DNA of 18,887 nt from Kiritimatiellales bacterium (GTDB taxonomy: Bacteria > Verrucomicrobiota > Kiritimatiellia > Kiritimatiellales > Pontiellaceae): assembly GCA_021734595.1 (NCBI GenBank), contig JAIPIO010000026.1, forward strand, positions 1 to 18,887, read 5' to 3'. Below are positions 1 to 7,429 of the stretch, in pieces. Below the pieces are notes generated by a model. It was not told where the DNA came from, made no database searches, and worked only from the letters and a program-made list of their open reading frames with translations. The translations under genes were made by a program, and so were the position numbers. The first letter of the stretch is position 1; each line of letters starts with the position of its first letter.

Positions 1-113
1 CTGTATCCGTTACCCGTTCACCCGCATCGAACCCGACGACATGCTGGTGTGAACCGCTGAAAGTCGAAGAGTTAAGAGGCTCTGGCAAAACCTCCTGTTC
101 ATCGGTCGGGACG
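1..113. repeat. terminal direct repeat, left copy
   Basis: These 113 bases are identical to the last 113 bases of the window (18775-18887). They contain the last 16 codons and stop of the regulator gene and the first part of a REP-like element. An exact end-to-end repeat of this size is what an assembler produces when it closes a circle or a loop. The true molecule is then either an 18,774-bp circle or a region flanked by copies of the regulator 3' end. Confidence 0.97.
2..52 (+). CDS. 3' end of GntR/LacI-type regulator (partial, duplicate of right end)
   Basis: Sixteen codons and a TGA reproduce exactly the C-terminus (ending IEPDDMLV) of the regulator encoded at 17771-18826. The upstream part of the gene is missing only because the window starts here. 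If the contig is circular this is the same gene, not a second copy. Confidence 0.75.
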   Translation, partial: CIRYPFTRIEPDDMLV

Positions 114-209
114 GAGCCCGACCCTCCAGAAATCAGTTCAAGACACGCGCGTTTCAAATGGAGGGACGACCTCCGTGTCGTCCGCTGGAGGTTTTGCAGG
201 AGCCTCTTA
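73..209. repeat. REP/MITE-like inverted-repeat element with two internal hairpins
   Basis: The outer arms (73-95 and 187-209) are inverted repeats matching at 21 of 23 positions. Inside lie two perfect 7-bp hairpins. One is GGTCGGG (104-110) with loop ACGGAG and CCCGACC (117-123). The other is GGACGAC (164-170) with loop CTCCGT and GTCGTCC (177-183). The two loops are reverse complements. The two hairpins are diverged inverted copies of each other in which the stem substitutions are compensated. This is the architecture of a REP pair or a small non-autonomous element. No transposase lies next to it. It follows directly after the regulator gene and could also act as its transcript end, but it has no T-run. 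Confidence 0.75.
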
Positions 210-324
210 GGTAATCAGAATGGGCGGCGCAAACTACTTCGTAAACTGCCTCGTAAACTCCGACGGAACAACTCCATCGTCATCTTTGCCGTAAACTTCT
301 TCGTGAGAGAATCATCCCATTCCC

Positions 325-355
325 GACAAGGTGCGCGACAAGGTGCGCGACAAGG
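325..355. repeat. 12-bp tandem repeat, about 2.6 units
   Basis: The unit GACAAGGTGCGC occurs at 325-336 and 337-348, followed by a partial unit GACAAGG at 349-355. Just upstream the octamer CGTAAACT occurs three times (240-247, 253-260, 290-297). No function can be assigned. The repeats mark this as non-coding, repeat-rich spacer. Confidence 0.8.
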
Positions 356-389
356 ATTGACGGACACAATTCAATCGGCTCTCTTTTCC

Positions 390-424
390 CTCTGTATCTC
401 CGTGTCCTCCGTGTCTCCGTGGTG
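390..424. repeat. degenerate 9-bp repeat (TCCGTGTCY type)
   Basis: Successive near-copies of TCCGTGTC(C/T) run to CTCCGTGGTGA. Similar 'tcctccgtgtctccgtggtg' strings are, from memory, scattered through intergenic DNA of many bacterial genomes. The call as a dispersed repeat is made on resemblance only. Confidence 0.55.
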
Positions 425-443
425 AAAACTTCCTTGCTGTCGC

Positions 444-545
444 TCACGCATAACTCAGCATTTGCTGTTGTTTGGCGGACTGGTAGATACCCGTCAGGAT
501 TTGGAGACCGCGCCAGGCCTCGGTGGCGTCAATGCGGTCACACGG
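444..545 (-). pseudogene. remnant C-terminus of a Gfo/Idh/MocA-like oxidoreductase
   Basis: The minus strand from about 545 to the TGA at 446-444 reads an open stretch containing EAWRGLQILTGIYQSAK. This resembles the 'D..A.R.LE.I..IY.SA' C-terminal helix of Gfo/Idh/MocA sugar dehydrogenases. No start and no dinucleotide-binding domain are present upstream in this frame. Past 545 the frame reads low-complexity Pro/Arg codons and then runs into promoter P1. I read it as the decayed 3' end of a deleted gene. The family call rests on a short motif and is tentative. Confidence 0.4.
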
Positions 546-601
546 GCGGGGGCGGGCTGTTTGGCCGCTGTGGGATCGCCGTGATTTTTTCAAAAAAAAG
601 G

Positions 602-630
602 TTGACAGAGCTAAGGCTGCATTGGATACT
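602..630 (+). promoter_or_regulatory. sigma70-type promoter P1
   Basis: A consensus -35 TTGACA (602-607) is followed after exactly 17 bases by GATACT (625-630), which matches 4 of 6 of the -10 consensus. A T/A tract (585-598) lies directly upstream, as in an UP element. Transcription would start near 637, inside the operator dyad. It drives the PEP-CTERM gene. Confidence 0.7.
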
Positions 631-646
631 CCGAGAATTAGGAGTA
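627..646. promoter_or_regulatory. operator site 1, dyad TACTCC-N8-GGAGTA
   Basis: A perfect 6-bp inverted repeat with an 8-base spacer (gagaatta) overlaps the -10 and the predicted start of P1. The same dyad, with the same spacing and place relative to the promoter, occurs at P2, and a near-perfect copy lies beside the regulator gene. The position fits a repressor operator. The likely binder is the GntR-type regulator at 17771-18826 (inference). Confidence 0.7.
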
Positions 647-698
647 GAGAAGCAGGCGACAGAGAACAATAAAGTCAGCAAAACCGAAGGAGAGCAGG

Positions 699-1553
699 AT
701 GAAGAAAATATGGGTCATGATGGTGGCGTTTGGATTGTGCGGGGTGGCTTCGGCCGCGCTGGTGGTGGCCGATTTCAATGATCTGAGTACGGGAGATCTG
801 AACGGACAGGGAGGCGGATCGGGGTTCTCGGGGAATTACACCGGGGCCACGAATACGCAGGTGATCGCCGGGAACCTCACCTCGTCACTTTATGACGTGT
901 CTCAGAGTGGCACGGCTCAGAGCATCAAATCGACTACGTTTGTCGGGGCTGCGGGGGGACAGATCCAGCGTGATCTGGATTCGGCGATGGGCGGAACCAT
1001 CTGGATCAGTATGCTTGGGGAAAATGAGATTGTTCAGGGTCGGGGCGGATTTTCGCTCAACCCCACCACCGGGAATACGACGGCAAATGCCTTTAATGTC
1101 CTGTTTTTCAACAGCAATGCATCCACCGCAGATGTCCGTTTGAGGGCCGGAAGCACAACACTCGCTTCAGATAATGCGCTCAGTTGGAGCATGGGTTCGA
1201 CCGGATTGTTTTTACTGCGGATTCAGGTGTCTGTCGGCGGAAATGAAACGCTGGATTTTTGGTTAAATCCGAATGTCTCGGCGTATTCGAGCGAGACTGA
1301 TTTCCTCGCCAATGTCACCCCGACACTGACCCATAATGCGACCGATCTGTTTGACAGTGTGAGCTCTGTGGGCGTGTTCAGTTATACTAGCGGGGCAACG
1401 GTTAGCGACGGGGCCACGTTGGACAACTTCCGGATGAGTAATGACTCCGTCGATGCGTTTAAGGATGTAACCGGTATTCCCGAGCCAGCCACGATCGGGA
1501 TGCTCGGACTGGGCGTTTTGCTTGCCTTGGCGCTTCGCCGGCGCATGCGCTAG
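699..1553 (+). CDS. PEP-CTERM sorting domain protein
   Basis: A 284-residue exported protein. It has a signal peptide (MKKIWVMMVAFGLCGVASA) and a Gly/Ser/Thr/Asn-rich beta-type body. The C-terminus is a textbook PEP-CTERM tripartite tail: IPEPAT, a hydrophobic segment (IGMLGLGVLLALAL) and a basic end (RRRMR). PEP-CTERM tails direct cleavage and sorting by exosortase to the cell surface or extracellular matrix. No exosortase is in the window. AAGGAG at 687-692, 6 bases before the ATG, sets the start. It is the first gene behind P1 and is followed by a strong terminator, so it is probably the most abundant product of that promoter. The body resembles a concanavalin/LamG-like sandwich, but no binding residues can be named. 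Its glycan-binding or matrix role is inferred from context. Confidence 0.9.
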   Translation: MKKIWVMMVAFGLCGVASAALVVADFNDLSTGDLNGQGGGSGFSGNYTGATNTQVIAGNLTSSLYDVSQSGTAQSIKSTTFVGAAGGQIQRDLDSAMGGTIWISMLGENEIVQGRGGFSLNPTTGNTTANAFNVLFFNSNASTADVRLRAGSTTLASDNALSWSMGSTGLFLLRIQVSVGGNETLDFWLNPNVSAYSSETDFLANVTPTLTHNATDLFDSVSSVGVFSYTSGATVSDGATLDNFRMSNDSVDAFKDVTGIPEPATIGMLGLGVLLALALRRRMR

Positions 1554-1571
1554 GTCGAATGGGATCGGAAG

Positions 1572-1602
1572 CCCGCGCCCTTTGCAGGCGCGGGTTTTTT
1601 TT
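1572..1602 (+). terminator. intrinsic terminator after the PEP-CTERM gene
   Basis: A perfect 8-bp GC-rich stem, CCCGCGCC (1572-1579) and GGCGCGGG (1587-1594), has a 7-base loop and is followed by eight T residues (1595-1602). The next gene starts about 20 bases further on with no room for its own promoter, so downstream expression must come from read-through or from a promoter inside the PEP-CTERM gene. Confidence 0.93.
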
Positions 1603-1624
1603 AGCTGAATCGAAGAGAATGGGA

Positions 1625-3280
1625 ATGATAAAGCGTGAAGCGATTGCCGGGTTGCTTGCGGCGGCCCTGGCCGCAGTTCCGGTACTGTCCGATGCGGCGA
1701 ATGTTGCCCTGGCCAGAAGTCAGCCCGATATGCCCCTGGTTGACCTCTCGGGCGAGACGAGCCGCCACGTGATCATCGCGCAGGGGACGGAGGAAATCTA
1801 CCAGGGCCATCCGACCTCGCTGCTTATGCCCGACGGCCAGACGATCTTCTGCGTCTGGAACATCGGGCACGGCGGAGCCGCCGGTCCGATGGCGCGCAGC
1901 GACGATGGCGGCCTGACCTGGAAACGTCTCGATGACCGGTTGCCGCCGGGCTTCCAGACTCACCTCAACTGTCCCAGCATCTACCGAATCGTTGACCCGG
2001 ATGGCCGGGAACGATTGTGGGTGCTTTCAGCATGGCGCGGAGAGCGATTCAATAGCGATGCGGCGATGCCTCGTCTCATGAGCGACGACGGCGGCAGGAA
2101 CTGGAAAGAAATGCCTCCGCTGGGTCCGGAGTTCCGTGGCATAATGGCGTTCACCAGTCTCGTGCGGCTCAAGAACGGGGCGACGCTCGGTCTCTATCAC
2201 CGCGGTACTGAAAAGGGAGAAAAACCGCCGTTCGAGATAATGCAGTCGCTCACGGAAGACGGCGGGCTGACGTGGTCTGCGCCGCGTGTCGTCGTCAAGG
2301 GCGACGGCGAGCTTCCCTGCGAGCCCTATGTCTTCCGCTCGCCTGACGGCGAGGAGCTGTGCTGCCTGATGCGCGAAAATTCGCGCCGGGGGCACAGCCT
2401 GATGATGTTCAGCCGCGACGAGGGACAGACATGGACCAAGCCCGTAGAAACCGGCTGGGGCCTCACGGGGGATCGGCATGTGGGGGTGCTCACGAAGGAT
2501 GGGCGCTTGGTTATCGCCTTCCGCGACCAGGCGCCGGAAAGTCCGACGAGATGGCACTTCGTTGCCTGGGTCGGCACGTACGACGACCTCAAGCAGGGCC
2601 GACCCGGGGCATACCGCATCAAACTGCTGCACAGCCACGCAGGGCCGGACGGGGGCTATCCGGGCCTTTCCCTCTTGCCGGACGGCGCGATCGTGGCCCT
2701 GACCTACATCCAATACCGGTTCGGCCAGGAGAAGCGATCAGTCGTTGCCACTCGTTTCAAACTCGCGGAGACCGACGCGCTGGAAAAGCAATGGGACCTT
2801 CCGCCCGAAAAGCTTCCGGTCGGCTACACCTACAAGACGGAGCCGGCAGCCTCCACGAGAATACACAAGGATCCGATGCTGAAGAATCTGAAGGACGGGA
2901 GGTTCTCCAAGGCGGGTACGGAGTCCGTGCAGTATGACGGGGATGTGTCCGTGTATCTGAACCCCGATGCCGTGGACGCGGTCGGCAATGTCCTGACGGG
3001 CGAAATCGGCAATGTGAAAATATATATCTGGAGCGCGCGGGATTATCAGTTCGACACGGCCGCGCTTTTTGCCGGGCGCCGGGCGGATGCGCTGGAGCTG
3101 GTCGGCGAGGTTAAGAACGAACATCCGCCTCAAGAGGGGGGTAGCGACCAGATGCCGCTCGAATTCATGTTCCCGGTGAACAAACCGAAAACGGAGGCGC
3201 AGTTCATGCGCCTGGATATCAAGCGGAAGCCGGGGTCGAAACGCATCCTGCTCGGGGAGATCGTCATAGAGGAAAGATAA
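1625..3280 (+). CDS. secreted BNR-repeat / sialidase-superfamily protein
   Basis: A protein of about 551 residues. The signal peptide is MIKREAIAGLLAAALAAVPV plus LSDAA. It has four Asp-box (BNR) motifs of S-x-D-x-G-x-x-W type, near residues 92-99, 153-160, 210-217 and 263-270, marking a six-bladed sialidase-type propeller. Conserved arginines (R250, R284, R300) and a late tyrosine (Y361) could form a catalytic set, but no FRIP motif is visible, so sialic acid is not an assured substrate. Residues from about 400 to the end resemble a galactose-binding/discoidin sandwich. The open frame extends upstream to 1559, but that part contains the terminator hairpin. GAAGAG at 1612-1617 favours ATG 1625, and 1619 is also possible. 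It is the first of three genes sharing one direction with short gaps. Confidence 0.85.
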   Translation: MIKREAIAGLLAAALAAVPVLSDAANVALARSQPDMPLVDLSGETSRHVIIAQGTEEIYQGHPTSLLMPDGQTIFCVWNIGHGGAAGPMARSDDGGLTWKRLDDRLPPGFQTHLNCPSIYRIVDPDGRERLWVLSAWRGERFNSDAAMPRLMSDDGGRNWKEMPPLGPEFRGIMAFTSLVRLKNGATLGLYHRGTEKGEKPPFEIMQSLTEDGGLTWSAPRVVVKGDGELPCEPYVFRSPDGEELCCLMRENSRRGHSLMMFSRDEGQTWTKPVETGWGLTGDRHVGVLTKDGRLVIAFRDQAPESPTRWHFVAWVGTYDDLKQGRPGAYRIKLLHSHAGPDGGYPGLSLLPDGAIVALTYIQYRFGQEKRSVVATRFKLAETDALEKQWDLPPEKLPVGYTYKTEPAASTRIHKDPMLKNLKDGRFSKAGTESVQYDGDVSVYLNPDAVDAVGNVLTGEIGNVKIYIWSARDYQFDTAALFAGRRADALELVGEVKNEHPPQEGGSDQMPLEFMFPVNKPKTEAQFMRLDIKRKPGSKRILLGEIVIEER

Positions 3281-3366
3281 GCGCCGATTGGAATGCGTTT
3301 ACGATGTAGGAGGAAACCAAGTCTATGTGGCAGAAACAAACGTGGAGCAACGAGAGGGAGACCACC

Positions 3367-5463
3367 ATGAAGAGCAAAAGCAGCCGTCTCAGGAAAATTC
3401 GTCTTATTAGGATTCCGGCAAGGTGGTGTTGCCTAACCGCAGCCTTTCTTGTTGCGGTATTGCTGGCTTCTCCCTGGTGCGCCTGGGCCGAAAACATGGC
3501 CCTGAGCGCCAAAGTCGAAGCGAGTTCCTTCTATCAGGCGTTCCGCCCGGAATTTGCTGTGGATGGAGTGTATCAATCCACTGCGAGCCGCTGGCTGAAT
3601 GACCCGAAGGATGACCAGCCGTGGATCGTGATCGACTTTGGTAAACCGCAGGCGGTCACGGCCGTGGCGCTCGTCTTTGACGGTCTGGAAACGGCGCGGG
3701 GGTTGAACTGTTCCTGGCAGGTGGAGCTGGCGGGTGACGACGCAGGCGATCCGGTGCTCGCCGAGGTAAAAGACAATCAGGAGGTTCGCAGTTTGGCCAT
3801 CTTTTCTCCGGTGACAACGGACAAACTGCGCGTCCGCTTCACCCGCAATTCACTGCGGGGGAACATCAACCGCATCCACCAAATTGAGGTTTGGCCCGAG
3901 GGCCATGATCTGGCCTCTTTGCCGGATGTCAGACCGGGGCTGGAGAGCTTTCCGGTTCCTCTATATCCGGAAAATGCAGGTTGGAATGTCCCGGCGGCGT
4001 ACCAGGGTCCCGGCGGGCCGGCGGAGGCCGTGGTCGAGGTGGGGGCGCAATCGCAGCTTTTCGTCGATAATCATCTCTTTCAGGAAGCGCACAATCTGAT
4101 CCGGCGGCTGAACCGGCCTGTGAAGTATGAAAACAATCCGGTGCTGGTCGCGGATCAGCCCTGGGAATACAAAGGGAACCCGGAGGCGGCACCCAGCGTC
4201 TTGAAAATAGATGGCGAGTTTAAGATGTGGTACATCGCAGGGAATGTCATCGCCTTTCGGCAGGCCGGGCTGGCTCCCATTTCAGACAGCAGACTGATCT
4301 GTTATGCGACCAGCCAGGACGGGATCCACTGGATCAAACCGAATTTGGGGATTGTGGAGTTCCAGGGATCGAAGGAGAACAACATTGTGCTTCGGCCGCG
4401 CGGCAGTCATATCGGCGAGGGGTCCGTCCACTATCAACCGGGAGATGAGTATCCTTATAAACTACTGACGTATGAAGGAACCTGGCCTTATGACAAGGAT
4501 CTGATCAAGGCCAGAGGGTTCAATTTTTCGGTGGATCAACACGGGCACTACGCCTACCAGTCCAAGGACGGCATCCGCTGGGAACTTCTCAGTAAAGATC
4601 CGGCGCCTTCGACGGCGGATCGCGGGAATATGAGCTATGATTCGAAGCGAAACCTCTACATGCAGATGGGCAAGGGGAGCTACAAAGGCGTGCGGTCGAG
4701 GGAATATGCCGAATCACCCGATTTGATCCAATGGGGGCCGAAGCGCTATTTGCTCATTCCGCAATGGCTGGCCAATCCGGACAATCCGGACAGCAGGGTG
4801 GATCCGCCCGGAACCCATTTTTACGGACATCTAATCTGGAACCATGGATCGCTTTATCTGGGGTATCTCGAAATCCTTAATGCCAATACGATGCGCATGC
4901 ATATTCAGTTGATGAGCAGCCGCGATCTGGTGCACTGGAACCGCATGTCGGCCCCCGAGCCGTTTCTGGATCAAAGCGGAGGGAACAGCGACTGGGAAAC
5001 CGGCGGACTGTTTCATATGCCGGGGACCGCGCCGGTGGAGGTCGGGGAGGATCTATATATCTATTACGATGCCTCCACGTTCGATCATCGCTACGCGCGA
5101 GATCCCCAGTTCCCGGGAACCGGGGGCATCGGTCTGGCCCGACTGCCGATCGACCGGTTTGTCGCCATCCTGCCGGACGACCATCATGTGCCTGCGACCT
5201 GGACCACAGTTCCACTGCGCCTCCGGGGGGAAGCGATTTATGTGAACGCGAATGCGAAAGAGGGCCTGCTGAGGCTTGAACTGCTCGATCTGGACGGCAA
5301 CGTGTTGCCGGGGTTCAGTGTGGATGACTGCGAGGGACTGGTGATGGCGGATCAGGTAAAGCATCCGATCGTTTGGCAATCCGGGAAGCCCCTGCCTGAA
5401 GAGGTCGTCCGCATCCGTTTTATTCTCAGGGAAGCCGAACTGTATTCATTTCATTGCCGTTGA
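3367..5463 (+). CDS. secreted discoidin (F5/8C) plus GH32/43-like five-bladed propeller protein
   Basis: About 698 residues. The N-terminus (basic MKSKSSRLRK, then a hydrophobic core ending ASPWCAWA) is a signal peptide. Residues of about 43-180 form an F5/8-type C domain (start NMALSAKVEASS, core WIVIDFGKPQAVTAVAL, end INRIHQIEVW), normally a carbohydrate-binding module. From about residue 228 (SQLFVDNHLF) comes a GH32/43/68-clan-like propeller with the repeated 'W...YA.S.DG..W..P.LG' blades (CYATSQDGIHWIKPNLG; YQSKDGIRWELL). This form is common as uncharacterised CAZyme-like proteins in PVC bacteria. The start at 3367 is chosen for GGGAG six bases upstream and for signal-peptide length. ATG 3325, 11 bases after AGGAGG, is a real alternative adding 14 residues. 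The substrate is unknown. A retaining or inverting acid pair could not be assigned by eye. Confidence 0.85.
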   Translation: MKSKSSRLRKIRLIRIPARWCCLTAAFLVAVLLASPWCAWAENMALSAKVEASSFYQAFRPEFAVDGVYQSTASRWLNDPKDDQPWIVIDFGKPQAVTAVALVFDGLETARGLNCSWQVELAGDDAGDPVLAEVKDNQEVRSLAIFSPVTTDKLRVRFTRNSLRGNINRIHQIEVWPEGHDLASLPDVRPGLESFPVPLYPENAGWNVPAAYQGPGGPAEAVVEVGAQSQLFVDNHLFQEAHNLIRRLNRPVKYENNPVLVADQPWEYKGNPEAAPSVLKIDGEFKMWYIAGNVIAFRQAGLAPISDSRLICYATSQDGIHWIKPNLGIVEFQGSKENNIVLRPRGSHIGEGSVHYQPGDEYPYKLLTYEGTWPYDKDLIKARGFNFSVDQHGHYAYQSKDGIRWELLSKDPAPSTADRGNMSYDSKRNLYMQMGKGSYKGVRSREYAESPDLIQWGPKRYLLIPQWLANPDNPDSRVDPPGTHFYGHLIWNHGSLYLGYLEILNANTMRMHIQLMSSRDLVHWNRMSAPEPFLDQSGGNSDWETGGLFHMPGTAPVEVGEDLYIYYDASTFDHRYARDPQFPGTGGIGLARLPIDRFVAILPDDHHVPATWTTVPLRLRGEAIYVNANAKEGLLRLELLDLDGNVLPGFSVDDCEGLVMADQVKHPIVWQSGKPLPEEVVRIRFILREAELYSFHCR

Positions 5464-5512
5464 GACCGGACAGCTCGGATACGGATACACCAACAATAAG
5501 AAGATAATAACG

Positions 5513-7285
5513 ATGACACATTGCCCTTTCATGAAAACCGCACAGTTGTTCTTCCTCTCAACGGGGATGGTATTGTCGGGGACGCTGTTACCAGCGGGAC
5601 CAACGGAGCTTCCCGCTGAAATCACCGGCGCTTCCGGGCGGGCCTATGTGGTTTATGTCGAGAGCATGCCGGGCGAGACATGGGACGAAAAAATCGAGGA
5701 AGCCATGCGGCGGGCCCTAGCGCAAGGTGGCGCGGCGGAGGTGATATTGCCCCCGGAGACGATCGAGATCACTCGGCCGATTCGTTTCTGGCGGCTGCGG
5801 CGCAACCGTGCCGAGGGTATCGACACCCATGCCGACGGCGTGGCCTTTGCCGATATCCGCAACGTGTGGGCGGCGATGCAGGGGGGCGCGGTGCAGGATC
5901 TTGCCCGCGGCCTGCATTTACGGGGCCAATCCACCGCGACCACGCGCTTGGTCTGGGCGGGTGATCCCGATCAGGTGGTGATCGATATTCCCGCGCCCTA
6001 CGGGGTCCGGGTGAGCAATCTGGCCATTGACGGCAACAACACCGAGGGACTGATCGGGATTCGTTACCGCGCCGGTTGGGAATTTGGTGTGAACGGGGGC
6101 AAGCGGAATGATTTTGACCAATTGGAAATCACCCGGGTGGATGTTGGCATCCATGTCGGCGGGCCTTTCGGGCCGGACTTGGTGGGCTCGACCTTCCGGC
6201 AGATACTTGTCCAGTCCTCGCGCATCGGTTTCCTGCTGGAAGGCGCCAATGTCGCGGAAATGCATTTCAACGAATGTTTCCTCGTGCATCTCGAAGAGGC
6301 GGGGTTCAAGCTTGTCGGCCACGGCGGCCGCGAATTGCGCAGTCTGGAACAAAAGGACGATCCGATGCCGGAGCGTCCGACGGTGGACTATGCCGGCCGG
6401 GAACTTTTCCACGAGCAGATGCCGGAACGGTTGGTCAATGACAAGGTCCACACACGGCCCCATCCGGACGTCAATGTGGGTGAGGACGCTATGTGGGTGG
6501 GTGGCGGCGGCCCCTCCATCACGGTCCGGCAATTGGTGGCGGCCATGGGAGATCCACGCGGGTGGTTGTTCGATTCCAATGGGTCGAATTTTCGCATTGA
6601 AAACGTGCGCAAGGAGGGCAGCGGTGGTTTGTTGCGTGTGCAAGCCGATTTCCGGCGGCAAAGCGTCCGCTTCAATGATATTTTGATCGATATCAATGCC
6701 ACCACCGAGGGTGGTCCGACTGGCAATACCATTGAGTACGAAGGCAAGGGGCCGCTCTACATCATCGGCGGAACATTCGAAGGGCCGATCGCGCTTGGCG
6801 ACGACACGGTGGTCTATTCCATGGGAGCCCGTTTTCTCCATAGGCAACGCACGATGAGAGGGTTTGTCAAAGCGGGCGCGGAGTTGCCGGCCAGCGGGTT
6901 CTGGAGCCGCACGGGTCAAACCCGCGTCGTGCCGTTTCGCCGCTGGGAGGGCGATATCTGGCAAAGCCGCAAGCATGATTCGATCGGTTTTGTCCAGTTG
7001 CCGGGCACTGCCGGAGCGCAAATCCATGAGCTGAAACAGGGCACCGAAAAGTCGGTGTCCGTGCGTCCCGGAGAACACTCGGTCCGGGTCGGCCTCGAGA
7101 GCATGGAGCGCCAGCAGGATGGCAACTATCAGGTGCTGGCGACCCCGCAGTGGAATGCCGGCGGAGTGTGGGTCGATGAAGTCGAGCCGGACGGCTTCAC
7201 GGTGCGGTTTGAACGCGCCCCCGAGCAAGGGGCGCGGCTCGACGTGATCACCCGCCGCAAGGGTTTCACGGGGTGGAACGAGTAA
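5513..7285 (+). CDS. secreted right-handed beta-helix (pectate-lyase-like) protein
   Basis: 590 residues. The signal peptide is near the N-terminus (MKTAQLFFLSTGMVLSGTLL after a short MTHCPF leader). Residues of about 50-450 show the pattern of a parallel beta-helix: an opening strand 'EVILPPETIEITRPI', then recurring short strands with Asn/Asp/Gly turns (VRVSNLAIDGNNTEGL; STFRQILVQSSRIGFLLEG; MHFNECFLVHLEEAGFKL). The last 90 residues (YQVLATPQWNAGGVW ... FTVRFERAPEQGARL) look like the small beta-domain found at the end of tailspike-like and lyase-like proteins. The fold fits a polysaccharide lyase or glycosidase acting outside the cytoplasm. Catalytic residues cannot be named. The ribosome site is weak (AAGAAG about 10 bases upstream). 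It lies 49 bases after the previous gene and is probably co-transcribed. It ends before P2. Confidence 0.82.
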   Translation: MTHCPFMKTAQLFFLSTGMVLSGTLLPAGPTELPAEITGASGRAYVVYVESMPGETWDEKIEEAMRRALAQGGAAEVILPPETIEITRPIRFWRLRRNRAEGIDTHADGVAFADIRNVWAAMQGGAVQDLARGLHLRGQSTATTRLVWAGDPDQVVIDIPAPYGVRVSNLAIDGNNTEGLIGIRYRAGWEFGVNGGKRNDFDQLEITRVDVGIHVGGPFGPDLVGSTFRQILVQSSRIGFLLEGANVAEMHFNECFLVHLEEAGFKLVGHGGRELRSLEQKDDPMPERPTVDYAGRELFHEQMPERLVNDKVHTRPHPDVNVGEDAMWVGGGGPSITVRQLVAAMGDPRGWLFDSNGSNFRIENVRKEGSGGLLRVQADFRRQSVRFNDILIDINATTEGGPTGNTIEYEGKGPLYIIGGTFEGPIALGDDTVVYSMGARFLHRQRTMRGFVKAGAELPASGFWSRTGQTRVVPFRRWEGDIWQSRKHDSIGFVQLPGTAGAQIHELKQGTEKSVSVRPGEHSVRVGLESMERQQDGNYQVLATPQWNAGGVWVDEVEPDGFTVRFERAPEQGARLDVITRRKGFTGWNE

Positions 7286-7342
7286 CATGGCGCCGCGATG
7301 ATCCGGCAATCGAATCCGCATTCATTAAAATTCAAAAAAGGG

Positions 7343-7370
7343 TTGACGGAAGAAGAGTTTTCTGGTTACT
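7343..7370 (+). promoter_or_regulatory. sigma70-type promoter P2
   Basis: The -35 TTGACG (7343-7348) follows an A/T tract (7325-7340). The -10 is weak, best read as GTTACT (7365-7370) with a 16-base spacer, which matches the GATACT of P1 when the operators are aligned. Like P1, the promoter runs straight into the TACTCC dyad. It begins the second operon (7430 onward), with the start near 7377. Confidence 0.62.
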
Positions 7371-7386
7371 CCTTTGTTTAGGAGTA
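7367..7386. promoter_or_regulatory. operator site 2, dyad TACTCC-N8-GGAGTA
   Basis: The arms are identical to site 1 (perfect 6-bp inverted repeat, 8-base spacer tttgttta). The last two spacer bases before the right arm, TA, are also shared, giving the common string TTAGGAGTAG. It overlaps the -10 and start of P2. The two copies lie 6.7 kb apart and are otherwise in unrelated sequence, which points to a conserved protein-binding site. Confidence 0.7.
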
Positions 7387-7429
7387 GCGGTTTGTTTCTT
7401 TTTACATTTTTAGGGTTTCAGGAGTTGGA

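Larger units (their letters stand above)
53..698. other. non-coding spacer upstream of the PEP-CTERM gene
   Basis: There is no intact gene in this 646-bp stretch. It holds the REP-like element, the short tandem repeats, the oxidoreductase remnant, promoter P1 with its operator, and a 52-base leader before the first start codon. An open frame at 419-781 overlaps the PEP-CTERM start, has arginine/glycine-rich composition and lacks a ribosome binding site, so it is not called. Confidence 0.7.

Noticed and set aside
506..539. Possible hairpin GACCGC-GCCA ... TGGC ... GCGGTC
   Set aside because: It lies inside the oxidoreductase remnant, is interrupted by a six-base bulge and has no T-run, so it gives no firm regulatory meaning.
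419..781. Open frame of 120 codons overlapping P1 and the PEP-CTERM start
   Set aside because: It crosses a promoter and operator, is Arg/Gly-rich, has no ribosome site and overlaps a well-supported gene.
1559..1624. Longer start for the sialidase-like protein at 1559
   Set aside because: The extra residues would be encoded across the intrinsic terminator, have no ribosome site, and would bury the signal peptide.
5918..7321. 467-codon minus-strand open frame opposite the beta-helix gene
   Set aside because: It is a shadow frame of GC-rich coding DNA. The composition is His/Arg/Pro-rich without domains, while the plus strand has a signal peptide and a clear fold.
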